Source of the DNA: JAZDOK01 sp043798715
GTDB taxonomy: Bacteria > Vulcanimicrobiota > JAZDOK01
NCBI GenBank assembly: GCA_043798715.1
Contig: JAZDOK010000004.1
Coordinates: 115,428 to 179,427, forward strand
Direction: 5' to 3'
Length of the DNA stretch: 64,000 nt
This document shows, one piece after another, positions 53,515 to 62,959 of this stretch (position 1 is its first letter; every line of letters starts with the position of its first letter). Made by a program: the position numbers and the translations under genes. The notes beneath the pieces are model-generated. The model searched no databases. It worked only from the letters and a program-made list of their open reading frames with translations, and was not told where the DNA came from.

Positions 53515-55629
53515 CTAAACCGAGAGCATCCCTGCAGACTGCACGTTCACTCTCGGAGCGATCTCGTTCCAGGACAGGACGATCAATTGAGGGAAGGAGC
53601 GCTCCGTCAGCTTCTTCACGGCCGGCCGGATCTGGGGAGCGCACAGGACAATCGGCTGAAGGCCCCGTTCGTTGAACTTTTCGACCTCTCTTCCGAGCAT
53701 CGAGAGAATCTCCTGGCCGATATTGGGGTCCAGAGTCAGGAAGCTTCCCATCTCCGTCCTCTGGATGGATTGAGAGATCACCTGCTCGATCTGGGGATCC
53801 ATCGTAAGCACGTTTATGATGCCGTCATTGTTCATGTATTCCTTGCAGATGATCCGGGAGAGAGCCACCCGGACGCACTCCGTCAGAATCTCAGGATCCT
53901 TGGTGGCGTGAACGTTGTCGGCGATCGTCTCAAGAATGGTGACCAGATCCCTGATGGAAACCCGCTCCCTTATCAGGTTCTGGAGGACCTTCTGGACGTC
54001 TCCGAGCGAAAGCGCGTCCGGAATGACCTCCTTGATGACCGCCGGGTGCGTCTTCTTGACCGTATCCACCAGGGCCTGGACCTCCTGTCTCCCAAGAAGC
54101 TCCGCCCCGTGGGAACGGACGACCTCCGTAATCTGGGTGGCGATGACGCTCACCGGATCAAAGATCATGCAGCCGAGGCGTTCGGCCTCTCCCCGTTGTT
54201 CAGGCGAGATCCAGACCCCGGGCATGCCGTATGTCGGATCCACGGTTTTGGTGCCGCGCAGACTCCGGAGCTTATCCTCCGGGCCGATGGCCAGAAACTG
54301 ATTGACCATGACCTCCCCCGTGGCCACCTCTACTTCCTTGATCTTGACTGCGTAGGCATTGGGCTTGAGTTGGAGGTTGTCCCTGAAGCGGACCCCCGGC
54401 AGGACCAGCCCCATCTCGAGGGCTATATGGCGGCGGATGGAGGTGACCCGTTCCAGCAGTTTGGCCCCCTGGTTGGGATCCACCAGAGAAAGGAGCCCTC
54501 TGCCGACTTCGAGCGAAATGGGATCCACCTGCATCATGGTGACCACGCTCTCGGGCTTTTTGACATTATCCTGCTTCTGGGCCTCCAGCGCCTGGGAGGC
54601 CGAGGCCTCATGTTCCTGGGTCTGCCTCTCCAGGATCGTCCCTATCCCGAATGAGAGCCCACCGAGCAGAAAGAAGGGGAGCCAGGGGAGGCTTTTCGTG
54701 AGCAGGCCGATGGTGCCCAGAATGAACATGAAGATGGAGGCAATCTTGAGAGCCTTGGGCTGGCCGGTGACCTGGCGCACCACGTCCTGCCCCAGGTTGG
54801 CGTCAGAGGCCGCCCTGGATACCACCATGCCCATGGCAGTCGACATGAGGAAGGCCGGGAGTGTAGTCACCAGGCCGTTTCCTATCGTGAGGAGCGAATA
54901 AGTGTTCATGGCGTCCCCCGGGGACATATGATGGAAGAGAACCCCGATGATGAGCCCACCGATGATATTGACGATCATGATGATGACGGAGGCGATGGAG
55001 TCCCCTTTGACGAACTTTCCGGACCCGTCCATGGATCCGTAGAAATCGGCCTCCCTCTCGATCTCCTTCCGCCTCTTCTTGGCGCTTTCGGCGTCAATGA
55101 GGCCGGAGTGAAGATCCGCGTCAATGGCCATCTGTTTTCCGGGCATGGCGTCCAGGGTGAAGCGTGCCGCCACTTGAGCGATACGCTCGGCGCCCGAGGT
55201 GATAACCATAAACTGGATGATGATGAGGATGATGAACATTATGAAGCCGACCACCAGGTTTCCCCCGACGACGAAATTTCCGAAAGCCGGGATGACCCTC
55301 CCCGCCCCGATGGGCACTCCCAGCGCATCTTTGATGTGGCCGTGAAGAAGAATCATCCTGGTGGCCGATACGTCGAGGGAAAGGCGGAAGAGGGTGGCCA
55401 CCAGGAGCATGGTCGGAAACACGGCGAACTCCAGCGGGTTGCTGATGTAAATGGAAATAAGGATGACGACGATCGAGGCCGAGATATTCAGCACCAGGAG
55501 GACGTCCAGAACCTCCGGAGGGAGGGGCACGATCAGCATCATTATGATGCCGATGACGACCACGGCGATCCCGATGTCGGAGTATTTTATATACTTGACA
55601 AACGGGTCTCTGTTGTCGGGCATGGTCAT
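53515..55629 (-). CDS. flhA: Flagellar export gate protein FlhA
   Basis: The large cytosolic and membrane component of the flagellar type III export gate. The 704 residues begin with about seven membrane helices (PLPPEVLDVLLVLNISAS, NPLEFAVFPTMLLVATLFRL), the conserved FHIPEP-region ATRFTLDAMPGKQMAIDADL-like ARFTLDAMPGKQMAIDADL, and a soluble domain of about 350 residues that docks chaperone-substrate complexes. ATG 55629 follows flhB by 12 bases. Confidence 0.96.
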   Translation of the reverse strand: MTMPDNRDPFVKYIKYSDIGIAVVVIGIIMMLIVPLPPEVLDVLLVLNISASIVVILISIYISNPLEFAVFPTMLLVATLFRLSLDVSATRMILLHGHIKDALGVPIGAGRVIPAFGNFVVGGNLVVGFIMFIILIIIQFMVITSGAERIAQVAARFTLDAMPGKQMAIDADLHSGLIDAESAKKRRKEIEREADFYGSMDGSGKFVKGDSIASVIIMIVNIIGGLIIGVLFHHMSPGDAMNTYSLLTIGNGLVTTLPAFLMSTAMGMVVSRAASDANLGQDVVRQVTGQPKALKIASIFMFILGTIGLLTKSLPWLPFFLLGGLSFGIGTILERQTQEHEASASQALEAQKQDNVKKPESVVTMMQVDPISLEVGRGLLSLVDPNQGAKLLERVTSIRRHIALEMGLVLPGVRFRDNLQLKPNAYAVKIKEVEVATGEVMVNQFLAIGPEDKLRSLRGTKTVDPTYGMPGVWISPEQRGEAERLGCMIFDPVSVIATQITEVVRSHGAELLGRQEVQALVDTVKKTHPAVIKEVIPDALSLGDVQKVLQNLIRERVSIRDLVTILETIADNVHATKDPEILTECVRVALSRIICKEYMNNDGIINVLTMDPQIEQVISQSIQRTEMGSFLTLDPNIGQEILSMLGREVEKFNERGLQPIVLCAPQIRPAVKKLTERSFPQLIVLSWNEIAPRVNVQSAGMLSV

Positions 55630-55641
55630 ACTGTTATACTC

Positions 55642-56751
55642 CTAAGCCGTCCGGAAGAGGGGCTTGGCCTTCTGACGGCGGCGGCGCAGAAGCTCTCTCT
55701 TGCGTTTCAGCTTGTAAATGTACGCCAGGACCTCGGCCACCGCCTTGTAGAGCTCAGCCGGAATGGAATCCCCGATCTCACAGCCGTTGTAGAGGGCTCT
55801 GGCCAGTTCCACGTTTTCCAGGATGGGAACCTCATGGTCCTCGGCGACGAGCTTGATCTGCATGGCCATTAGACGGGCCCCCTTGGCTACGACCATGGGA
55901 GCGCCCCCGCCCGCCTGATCGTATTTGAGGGCCACTGCCAGGTGGGTGGGGTTGGTCAGCACCGCCGTCGAATTCGGCACTTCCTCCATCATCCGCGACA
56001 TGGCTCCCTGGCGCATGAGCTGCCTTATCTTGCCCTTAACCTGGGGATTTCCCTCGGTGTCCTTGAACTCGTCCTTAAGCTCCTGGAAGGACATCTTCAT
56101 CTGCTTTAAGTACTGCTTCTTCTGGAAGAGATAATCCACGACCGCGATTACGGCCATGGCCACGATGACCTGGAAAATAATCTTGACTACGATGGAATGA
56201 AGGAGATGGAGAGTCTGCGGGAGTTCCCATAGCACCCCGAGCCGGAGGGACATGAGGTTTGCCGCCACCACCTTGTAGCAGATATAGCCGATAATCACAA
56301 GCTTGACCACCTGTTTGGCCAGTTCCATGAGAGACTTCATCGAGAAAATTCGCTTGAATCCCTCGATGACACTTATTTTGCTGGCCGTGGGTTTGAGAGG
56401 CTCCGTGCTGAAAATCATCTTGATCTGGCCGATATTGGCGACAATGGCCATTACAAAACCAGCCAGAAGGAGTGGCAGGAGTACCTTCATGAAATTCCAG
56501 AGCACATAGGCGGCATCGTAGAAAGTGTTCCGCTGAGAAAAATCGTAATACGGAATCAGACCGAAAAGGTGCCTGGTAAAGTCGCCGAGTGAACGACACA
56601 TCCAGCTCCCCAGCGCATAGAGAACTCCCGCCGTCGCAATCAGCACGAGCGTCGAGACGATATCCTGACTCTTGAAAATCTGACCTTTTTTTCTCGCCTC
56701 CTGAAGCTTGTGTTCAGTCGGCTCCTCGGTCTTGTCGCTGTCGTCAGCCAT
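55642..56751 (-). CDS. flhB: Flagellar export switch protein FlhB
   Basis: A 369-residue export protein that changes substrate specificity by self-cleavage. It begins DDSDKTEEPTEHKLQEARKK, has four membrane helices, and the cleavage motif NPTH in VLTNPTHLAVALKYD. The tail is basic. It starts 6 bases after fliR and precedes flhA. Confidence 0.96.
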   Translation of the reverse strand: MADDSDKTEEPTEHKLQEARKKGQIFKSQDIVSTLVLIATAGVLYALGSWMCRSLGDFTRHLFGLIPYYDFSQRNTFYDAAYVLWNFMKVLLPLLLAGFVMAIVANIGQIKMIFSTEPLKPTASKISVIEGFKRIFSMKSLMELAKQVVKLVIIGYICYKVVAANLMSLRLGVLWELPQTLHLLHSIVVKIIFQVIVAMAVIAVVDYLFQKKQYLKQMKMSFQELKDEFKDTEGNPQVKGKIRQLMRQGAMSRMMEEVPNSTAVLTNPTHLAVALKYDQAGGGAPMVVAKGARLMAMQIKLVAEDHEVPILENVELARALYNGCEIGDSIPAELYKAVAEVLAYIYKLKRKRELLRRRRQKAKPLFRTA

Positions 56752-56757
56752 TCTCCG

Positions 56758-57537
56758 TCACCTCCCTGTTCCCATCATTTGTATGGCATTCATAACCTGA
56801 GCGTCATTCTTTATAAAAAGATTCTGAAGCGCGATATAGACGATCGGCAGTGAGACGGTGACCAGGATGAGCCCCACCGCGATATTCAGAGGAAATGAGA
56901 GCATGAAGACATTCATCTGGGGCGCCACCCGGGCCAGCATTCCCAGGGCCACCTGGGTGATGAAGAGCGCCGCCAGAGCGGGCGCCGCGATCTGAAGGCC
57001 CGCGTAGAAAATCTCACCGACCATGTGTATGATATCCGTGACGAGAACGCCGGGGAAATTAAGCCCCGTCACCGGGATGACCACAAAGCTCTTCTGAAGT
57101 GCCCTGAGGAGCGTGTGGTGCCCGTCCAGAAGGAGATAGATGATCATGGCCAGGTAAAATTTGAAACGCCGGATGAGGTTGACCGCCCCCTTGCTGGCCG
57201 GATCAAAGCTGGCGGCCGTGGATAGACCGGTCTGGATGTCGATCATCTCCCCGGCGAACTGGGCCGTGGCCATCACCAGGAAGGAGACAAAGCCGATCAC
57301 CAGCCCGACCAGGGCCTGGGCGAGGATGGCAAGGCACAGACTGATGATGTCCATGGGAAAAGACCCGGGCATCGGGATCGAGGGATAGATGATGATGGTC
57401 ACCAGAGTCGCAATCCCTATCAGCACCTGGTTGGGCGCATGGTGACTTCCCCAGATGGGCGCCTGCACAAAAAAAGTGACTACGCGCACCAGGCACAGAA
57501 GAAAGATCCCGAAATAAACGTAGGCATCCGCAGTCAT
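56758..57537 (-). CDS. fliR: Flagellar export protein FliR
   Basis: A 259-residue membrane protein of the export gate with about six helices (FVSFLVMATAQFAGEMIDIQ, GLSTAASFDPASKG are family regions). ATG 57537 has GAGAGG upstream; a TTG at 57558 would overlap fliQ by 11 bases. Lies between fliQ and flhB. Confidence 0.95.
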   Translation of the reverse strand: MTADAYVYFGIFLLCLVRVVTFFVQAPIWGSHHAPNQVLIGIATLVTIIIYPSIPMPGSFPMDIISLCLAILAQALVGLVIGFVSFLVMATAQFAGEMIDIQTGLSTAASFDPASKGAVNLIRRFKFYLAMIIYLLLDGHHTLLRALQKSFVVIPVTGLNFPGVLVTDIIHMVGEIFYAGLQIAAPALAALFITQVALGMLARVAPQMNVFMLSFPLNIAVGLILVTVSLPIVYIALQNLFIKNDAQVMNAIQMMGTGR

Positions 57538-57547
57538 CCAGCGCCTC

Positions 57548-57823
57548 TCAATGAACAATACTCATTTTGGGAATATCCTCTAAAATCTTTATGGTAAACT
57601 TGGAGATCATCCCCGCCATCCAGGTGCCGCAGACGAGGACCGCGACAAAAGTGGCCACGATCTTGGGCACGAATGAAAGGGTCTGCTCCTGAATCTGGGT
57701 GGTCGCCTGCAAAATGCTGATAAGAAGCCCGACCACCAGGGCCGAGATCAGCATCGGAGCCGAAAGAATGAGAATCAGGTAGAGCGCCTGCCCGCAGATG
57801 AACATCACATAATCTTCGGTCAT
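57548..57823 (-). CDS. fliQ: Flagellar export protein FliQ
   Basis: A 91-residue two-helix gate component: LVVGLLISILQATTQIQEQT and FVPKIVATF are the family signature. It starts 13 bases after fliP. Confidence 0.96.
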   Translation of the reverse strand: MTEDYVMFICGQALYLILILSAPMLISALVVGLLISILQATTQIQEQTLSFVPKIVATFVAVLVCGTWMAGMISKFTIKILEDIPKMSIVH

Positions 57824-57836
57824 ACTGCATTCCCCC

Positions 57837-58661
57837 CTAATGAAAACTTTTGATGAGCCCGATTACAATGAGATCCCAACCGTCAATCATAACGAAGAGG
57901 AGAAGTTTGAACGGCAGGGAGATTGACATGGGAGAGAGCATGAACATCCCCATGGACATGAGGACCGAGGCCACCACCATGTCTATGACTAAAAACGGCA
58001 GATAGATGATAAATCCGATTTCAAAGGCCGTCTTCACTTCGCTGATGACAAAGGCGGGAAGAAGAACGTGGAAAGGAACGTCCTTCTTTGTCTTTACCTT
58101 GCTCTGAATCTTGGCCATGGTGACGAAGAGCTTGAGATCCTTGGACCGCGTCTGCCTGAGCATGAAATCCCTGAGGGGTACGGTTGCCTTGGATAGGGCC
58201 TCGTTCTGGGAAATGGTCCCCTTTATGAGCGGTTGAATAGCCGTCTTGTTCATGGCGGAGCCCACCGGCATCATCACATAGAGCGTCATGAAAAGAGCCA
58301 TGCCCATCAAAACCTGGGTGGGAGGGACCTGCTGGGTGCCCATGGCGCTCCTCAGGAAGGAAAGAACTATCGTAATCCGGATAAAGGCGGTGGTCATGAC
58401 CAGGATGTAGGGCGCCAGGGTCAGGGTCGTCATGAGCAGAAGAATCTGAAGCGGAAGAGCCAGGGCCTTGGAGCCCTTCACCATCTGATCCCCGATCTGT
58501 ATCTTGGGCAGGACGATCTGGGGGATAGGAGGCGCCATGGCGGGCGAGGAGACTACCGCCACCAGACAGAGGACCAGAAGGAAAATAAATATTCCACCAC
58601 GGACCCCGACTTTCCCTCTTAGCCGGGCCATGACGGCCCGGATACCGATGCGATCAATCAC
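57837..58661 (-). CDS. fliP: Flagellar export protein FliP
   Basis: A 274-residue gate protein with a cleavable-type N-terminus (GIFIFLLVLCLVAVVSSPAMA) and the conserved FIRITIVLSFLRSAMGTQQV and PTQVLMGMALFMT. GTG 58661 overlaps the fliO stop by GTGA. Usual order fliO-fliP-fliQ-fliR-flhB-flhA is preserved. Confidence 0.96.
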   Translation of the reverse strand: MIDRIGIRAVMARLRGKVGVRGGIFIFLLVLCLVAVVSSPAMAPPIPQIVLPKIQIGDQMVKGSKALALPLQILLLMTTLTLAPYILVMTTAFIRITIVLSFLRSAMGTQQVPPTQVLMGMALFMTLYVMMPVGSAMNKTAIQPLIKGTISQNEALSKATVPLRDFMLRQTRSKDLKLFVTMAKIQSKVKTKKDVPFHVLLPAFVISEVKTAFEIGFIIYLPFLVIDMVVASVLMSMGMFMLSPMSISLPFKLLLFVMIDGWDLIVIGLIKSFH

Positions 58662-59230
58662 GATTGTTTCCTGCTTCCCTTCTTTGCAAACAGATTCGCA
58701 AGATATATCTGAAAGGGGCTGAATTCCGCGGAGATTGCCTCTCCCTGGGGATAGAGCGCAGCCGCCTTTTCTTTGTCCAGCTCCGTCAGCACGTTGATCT
58801 GTGACTCCCCTACGCCCAGGAGATAGTAACGATCCGCCGCCTCCACCACGCAGAGAAACTTCTGGGGGGTGAGGGCCTGCTTTTCCAGAATCCTGAGCGC
58901 TTTTTTTCTTCCAGCCGTCCCGCCTGCCTTAGTGGATATTCCCCCTCCATAAAAAAGCCGCAGGGTAAGATAAATCGCTCCCGAGATGACGAGGAGGGCC
59001 AGAACAACGTTGATATAGAAACGAATGTTTAAAAAGCGATCCAGGGGAGAGGGCGTGTTGGCATCGAATTTCTCCTCACTGACGGCGGGTGCCGGCAGAG
59101 GCGACGCCGGGGCGTTCGAAACCGCCGGGAGGCCCCGGCCTTCTTCGGCGCCAACAGACCACGCCGGAACCACCAGAGCCCCGGCATGCAGGAGCAGGCA
59201 CGCTATAACGAGGAGAAATGCCTTCCTCAA
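58658..59230 (-). CDS. fliO: Flagellar protein FliO
   Basis: A 190-residue protein with a signal peptide (RKAFLLVIACLLLHAGALVV), a linker, one membrane helix (YINVVLALLVISGAIYLTL) and a small FliO domain (RKKALRILEKQALTPQKFL, YYLLGVGESQINVL). TTG 59230 has GGGGAGG nine bases upstream; a further TTG at 59248 is less likely. FliO helps FliP assemble. Confidence 0.88.
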   Translation of the reverse strand: MRKAFLLVIACLLLHAGALVVPAWSVGAEEGRGLPAVSNAPASPLPAPAVSEEKFDANTPSPLDRFLNIRFYINVVLALLVISGAIYLTLRLFYGGGISTKAGGTAGRKKALRILEKQALTPQKFLCVVEAADRYYLLGVGESQINVLTELDKEKAAALYPQGEAISAEFSPFQIYLANLFAKKGSRKQS

Positions 59231-59255
59231 TATTTTTTTCCTCCCCAAGCCGCAT

Positions 59256-59600
59256 TCAGCGACTCAGTATTTCCTGAATACGCACCCCGAAATTGCCGTC
59301 GATTTCCACCACCTCGCCCCTGGCGATGAGCTTGTTGTTGACCAGAATGTCCACCGGTTCCCCGGCCTCCTTGTCCAACTCCACCACTGATCCGACGCCA
59401 AGCTTGAGAATCTCTTTGACCAGCAGCTTGGTCCTTCCCAGTTCCGCCTGAACCAGAAGAGGGACATCCCTCAGCAGATCAATACTGCTGGGAGTAGCCT
59501 TGGCCGCCGAAGTTTCGTCCAGAGTCCCAAATTGGACCGATCTTACCTTCGGCTGATCTTCTTCCTGGTTAAAACGTCCGTCATTCTTCAAATTCTTCAT
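59256..59600 (-). CDS. fliN: Flagellar motor switch protein FliN
   Basis: A 114-residue SpoA-domain protein: LLRDVPLLVQAELGRTKLLV then LKLGVGSVVELDKEAGEPVD and LIARGEVVEIDGNFGVRI. It forms the C-ring with FliM. ATG 59600 has GAGGGGG upstream, and the gene overlaps fliM by 20 bases. Confidence 0.95.
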   Translation of the reverse strand: MKNLKNDGRFNQEEDQPKVRSVQFGTLDETSAAKATPSSIDLLRDVPLLVQAELGRTKLLVKEILKLGVGSVVELDKEAGEPVDILVNNKLIARGEVVEIDGNFGVRIQEILSR

Positions 59601-60537
59601 CCCCCTCGGTCAGCACTTTGCAAATCTGGATGCCGACTTTATTATCTTTGGTCTTTCCCGGTCTACCGAGAAATTTGGTGCGCTCGTTGACCTTCAGCCT
59701 AACGGGATCCCCTATTTGCGTGTCCAGTACCAGACAGTCTCCCGGCTCGATGTGGAGGAGATCCTCAAAAAGTACTTCCGTCCGCCCCAGTTCACAGGAA
59801 ATGGGGACCCGGGCCGACTCTATTTTTCCGGCGAAGAGAGGGGAGACCGTTTGCCCGGAGGCGGCCTGACTGGTCTTGGAAAGGATAAACTGTTCGAAGC
59901 TGGCATTGGGAACGATCGCCTTGAGATGCTTGAAAGGCAGACACAGCTCAAACCTTCCCTGTGCCTGGGCGATCCTGGCTGAAAAAGGCACGATCACCAT
60001 GTTTTCGCTGGAGCCGGCGACAACCACTCCCAGGGGATTCAGCCGGATCTCCACCAGCTGGGGCTTGAAATCGCGGACTTCTCTCCAGGCCTCGGAGTAG
60101 CATTCTACGAGCCGGACGATGGTCTTCTGGAGAAGAATCATCTCGATTTCCGTAAACTCCCGAATCCCCTCCGAAGTCTCGCCCTTGCCCCCCATCAGCT
60201 TGTCCAGGAGGGCAAAGGAGAGCGGGAAATCAAGAGAGAGCAGCGCCTTGGTCTCTGGGTCAATCTTGAAGACCACCATGGTCGAGGGATCGGGAAGTGA
60301 GTGCAGATAGTCGGCGTATGTCGCCACCGAAATCTGCCCCAGCTCCAGTTGGACCCTGGACTGAAGCATCGGAGCCAGCTTGGTGGTTACCGCATCGGCA
60401 TACTGCTGGAATACATTATAAATAAACCTGTACTGATCGGCGTTGAGCTTATCGGCGGTGGCAAAGTCATACCGCGCGACCGAACCCTTGGCAGCCTTCA
60501 TCATCTGTTCAATTTTGCCGCTCTCAGTATCCCCCAA
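59581..60537 (-). CDS. fliM: Flagellar motor switch protein FliM
   Basis: A 318-residue C-ring protein with a FliM core (YDFATADKLNADQYRFIYNV, LLSLDFPLSFALLDKLMGGK) and a C-terminal SpoA domain (RTEVLFEDLLHIEPGDCLVL). The start is probably TTG 60537 or 60540, behind AAGGGGGG; the reading frame to 60600 adds unrelated residues. The CheY-binding N-terminus usually reads LSQxEIDALL; here MGDTESGKIEQMMKAAKG takes its place, so CheY binding may be weak or altered. Confidence 0.9.
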   Translation of the reverse strand: MGDTESGKIEQMMKAAKGSVARYDFATADKLNADQYRFIYNVFQQYADAVTTKLAPMLQSRVQLELGQISVATYADYLHSLPDPSTMVVFKIDPETKALLSLDFPLSFALLDKLMGGKGETSEGIREFTEIEMILLQKTIVRLVECYSEAWREVRDFKPQLVEIRLNPLGVVVAGSSENMVIVPFSARIAQAQGRFELCLPFKHLKAIVPNASFEQFILSKTSQAASGQTVSPLFAGKIESARVPISCELGRTEVLFEDLLHIEPGDCLVLDTQIGDPVRLKVNERTKFLGRPGKTKDNKVGIQICKVLTEGDEEFEE

Positions 60538-60628
60538 CAAGAACTTCCCCCCTTCAGAAGGTCGAAATTGAGACTCTCCATTCCCCGGCCACCTGATCAA
60601 TTCCTGCCCGGGAAGGGGGAAACAGACG

Positions 60629-61450
60629 CTACTTTATGAGGCCTATCGCGTTCTCCTGCATTTTGTCCATCGCTCTGAAAGACGCGAAATTGGCGTTATA
60701 GTTCATCCTGGCCTGGCCCAGGGCGGCTGCTTCCCTGGCGTAGTCCACATTAGCCATTTCGAGGCTCTGCGGAGACACCTGCCCCAGGGCCCCCTGCCCG
60801 GCGACGCCGACCACTGCGCCTCCCGAGTTTTCGGACTCCATAAAAGTGGTAAGACCCGACTTTTGAAGGCCCGAGGGATTGGCGAAGGAACCGATGGCCG
60901 CCTGGTAAAGCGGTACGGAGCTGACGATCGTCTGCCTGGTCAGGGTGTCGGTGGTCACCATCTCGCCGTAGAGCTTGCCGGATTCATCGAAATGGTATGA
61001 GGTGTATTTGCCCCCGTAAAGCTTGGTGGCGGGATCAAGGTTGAGAGAAATCGGCTGCATCTGCCCTGAGATGTTGCCGTACTCGTCCATGGCATACCCC
61101 TGCACCTTCATGTTGGTGGGGCCGTGCACCAGGAAACCGTCCCGCATGACGAAGCGTCCGTCCCGGGTGTAGTGGTTGGTCCTCCCGTCATTGACCAGGA
61201 AGAAACCGTTTCCGTTGATGGCCAGGTCGGTGGGAGACGCCGTCCGCACGATCTGCCCCTGCGAGAAGACGATGCCGTTGCTTCTGAAAGTGGCCCCATG
61301 TCCCCCCATGCTCTGATTGAGAGCCTCCGAGAAATTCACCGACTCCGACTTGTAACCCGGGGTGAACTGGTTCTGGAGGTTGTTGAAATTGGCATTCATC
61401 TGCTGCTGGTTCCCCATGATGGCGTTGGTCTGATAGTTTAAATCAAACAT
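60629..61450 (-). CDS. Flagellar hook/rod protein (FlgE/F/G family)
   Basis: A 273-residue axial protein: SPTDLAINGNGFFLVNDG, YTRDGRF, DGFLVHGPT and the C-terminal NVDYAREAAALGQARMNYNA are the basal-body rod/hook signatures. Length is closest to FlgF/FlgG; position between fliK and fliM is where flgE normally lies, so it may be the hook protein. ATG 61450 opens MFDLNYQTN. No flgD is seen before it. Confidence 0.85.
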   Translation of the reverse strand: MFDLNYQTNAIMGNQQQMNANFNNLQNQFTPGYKSESVNFSEALNQSMGGHGATFRSNGIVFSQGQIVRTASPTDLAINGNGFFLVNDGRTNHYTRDGRFVMRDGFLVHGPTNMKVQGYAMDEYGNISGQMQPISLNLDPATKLYGGKYTSYHFDESGKLYGEMVTTDTLTRQTIVSSVPLYQAAIGSFANPSGLQKSGLTTFMESENSGGAVVGVAGQGALGQVSPQSLEMANVDYAREAAALGQARMNYNANFASFRAMDKMQENAIGLIK

Positions 61451-61468
61451 TTTTTTTCCTCCTTCCGC

Positions 61469-62356
61469 TTACGCGATTTTTTCCACAAGATTTACCAGGA
61501 CGCGCCCGACGCGCAGTCCCTTGTCGCTGAACGCCTTCTCGAGTTCCTTGAGGCTCTCCTCAAGAAATTCTCTCGTCTGCTTGGAGGTCGTCTCAAAGCG
61601 GGCCGTGACCCGGCTCCCTTCGACTTCCATTTTAAGGCCCAGTTCGCCGAGAAAGGCGGGGTTCAGTTTCATGATCACCTGGGTGGCGTCCTGAAGCTTC
61701 AGGATCTCCAGGTGCTGAATGACCTGCTGCATGACCTCTTCGCGGGTATTGTCCGCCCCCCCGCGATCGTTGGTCTGAGCCGAGAGATTCTTCATCTCCG
61801 GGGTCTTCTGAGAAGGATCCGCTTCGGGACGTGCAACCATCTGACCGCCGTCCGCCCGATCCTTCCGGCCCCGGTCCTTGACCATATCGTCCAGGTAGGC
61901 GGCCAACTGCCACTTGTCGTTCTTGTGCATAAGCTGGGTTATCTGCTCCGAGGTCAGCTCCTGCAGTTTAAGGCCCCTCTGGGCCAGCATCTTCTGGAGC
62001 TGCGTGAGGCCGATGTCCCCAAGCAGTGGATCTCCCAGATGCAGCGACTGCTTCTGGGCCAGGCTCATCGCGTCCTTGTCCATCCAGAGCATGTTGTAGA
62101 GGAAGTTATGAAGAGAACGGAGCTCCTCCCGGGATTCTTTTTTCCTGGGAGCGTTTTCCCGTCCCTTCTCCTCCTCCTTTTTTTCGGAGGAGATGAACTT
62201 GTTGGACTCTTTGCTCTCCTCTTTTTCCGACTTCTTGGCCTGCTCCTCGAGCATCTGGGCGAAGATCCCGTCTTCCTGGCCGGAGCCGGAGGCGGCAGAC
62301 GATTTCTGCTGAGACTGGCGCAGGGTGTTTACCAGGGATGAAACCATGTTATCCAC
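61469..62356 (-). CDS. fliK: Flagellar hook-length control protein FliK
   Basis: A 295-residue protein, charged and low-complexity in the N-terminal part (QAKKSEKEESKESNKF), with the C-terminal FliK domain (MKLNPAFLGELGLKMEVEGS, TRFET-like ARFETTSKQTREFLEESL, LEKAFSDKGLRVGRVLV). It sets hook length by sensing export. GTG 62356 has AAGGAGG seven bases upstream. Confidence 0.85.
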   Translation of the reverse strand: MDNMVSSLVNTLRQSQQKSSAASGSGQEDGIFAQMLEEQAKKSEKEESKESNKFISSEKKEEEKGRENAPRKKESREELRSLHNFLYNMLWMDKDAMSLAQKQSLHLGDPLLGDIGLTQLQKMLAQRGLKLQELTSEQITQLMHKNDKWQLAAYLDDMVKDRGRKDRADGGQMVARPEADPSQKTPEMKNLSAQTNDRGGADNTREEVMQQVIQHLEILKLQDATQVIMKLNPAFLGELGLKMEVEGSRVTARFETTSKQTREFLEESLKELEKAFSDKGLRVGRVLVNLVEKIA

Positions 62357-62371
62357 GGTCTGACCTCCTTC

Positions 62372-62959
62372 CTATCCTTTTTTCCTGAAATCGGCGTACA
62401 TCGCCAGGATGTTTTCAACGTAGTGCTGGGTCTCCTGGTAGGGCGGAACGCCGCCGTGCTGTTCCACCGCCCCGGGGCCGGCATTGTAAGCCGCCAGGGC
62501 CTTGGTGAGGTTGCCGTCGAAGCGATCCAGCATGCTCCTGAGATACTTGGCGCCTCCCATGAGATTCTCCCGGGCATCCATCGGATTATTCACCCCGAGT
62601 TCCCGGGCGGTGTCCGGCATGAGCTGCATGAGACCCATGGCCCCAGCCCCGGAGACGGCCGAAGCGTTAAAGCCCGACTCCTGCTTGACCACGGCCTTGA
62701 GGAGCGCCGGATCCAGTTTCCACTGACGGGCCGCCTCGTTGATGGAGTTGGCGTAGTCCTGCTCTCCGCCGCCCCCGGACGCAGAGGCGGGAAGTTTCAT
62801 CTGGGCCTCCTGCATGGAGCTTAAAATACGGGAAAAATTGACGCCGGATGTTTCCGGTGTCCCCTGAGGCGGGGCCACCGGGGCATTGAAGGTGTTGAAC
62901 TTCGCCTTGATCTCCTGCATCCTCATCTCGATGGCGCTGATATTCTCAAACATCGCCAT
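62372..62959 (-). CDS. Lytic transglycosylase, flagella-associated
   Basis: A 195-residue SLT-type enzyme: catalytic Glu in VKQESGFNASAVSGAGAMGL, then MQLMPDTARELGVNNP and ALAAYNAGPGAV. The N-terminal 70 residues resemble a FliE-like/low-complexity segment. No signal peptide is present, so it may be exported by the flagellar system to open the peptidoglycan. It overlaps fliJ by 14 bases. Confidence 0.88.
   Translation of the reverse strand: MAMFENISAIEMRMQEIKAKFNTFNAPVAPPQGTPETSGVNFSRILSSMQEAQMKLPASASGGGGEQDYANSINEAARQWKLDPALLKAVVKQESGFNASAVSGAGAMGLMQLMPDTARELGVNNPMDARENLMGGAKYLRSMLDRFDGNLTKALAAYNAGPGAVEQHGGVPPYQETQHYVENILAMYADFRKKG

Noticed and set aside
53155..54654. 499-codon plus-strand open frame
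   Set aside because: Antisense to flhA and the 96-residue gene; no motif of its own.
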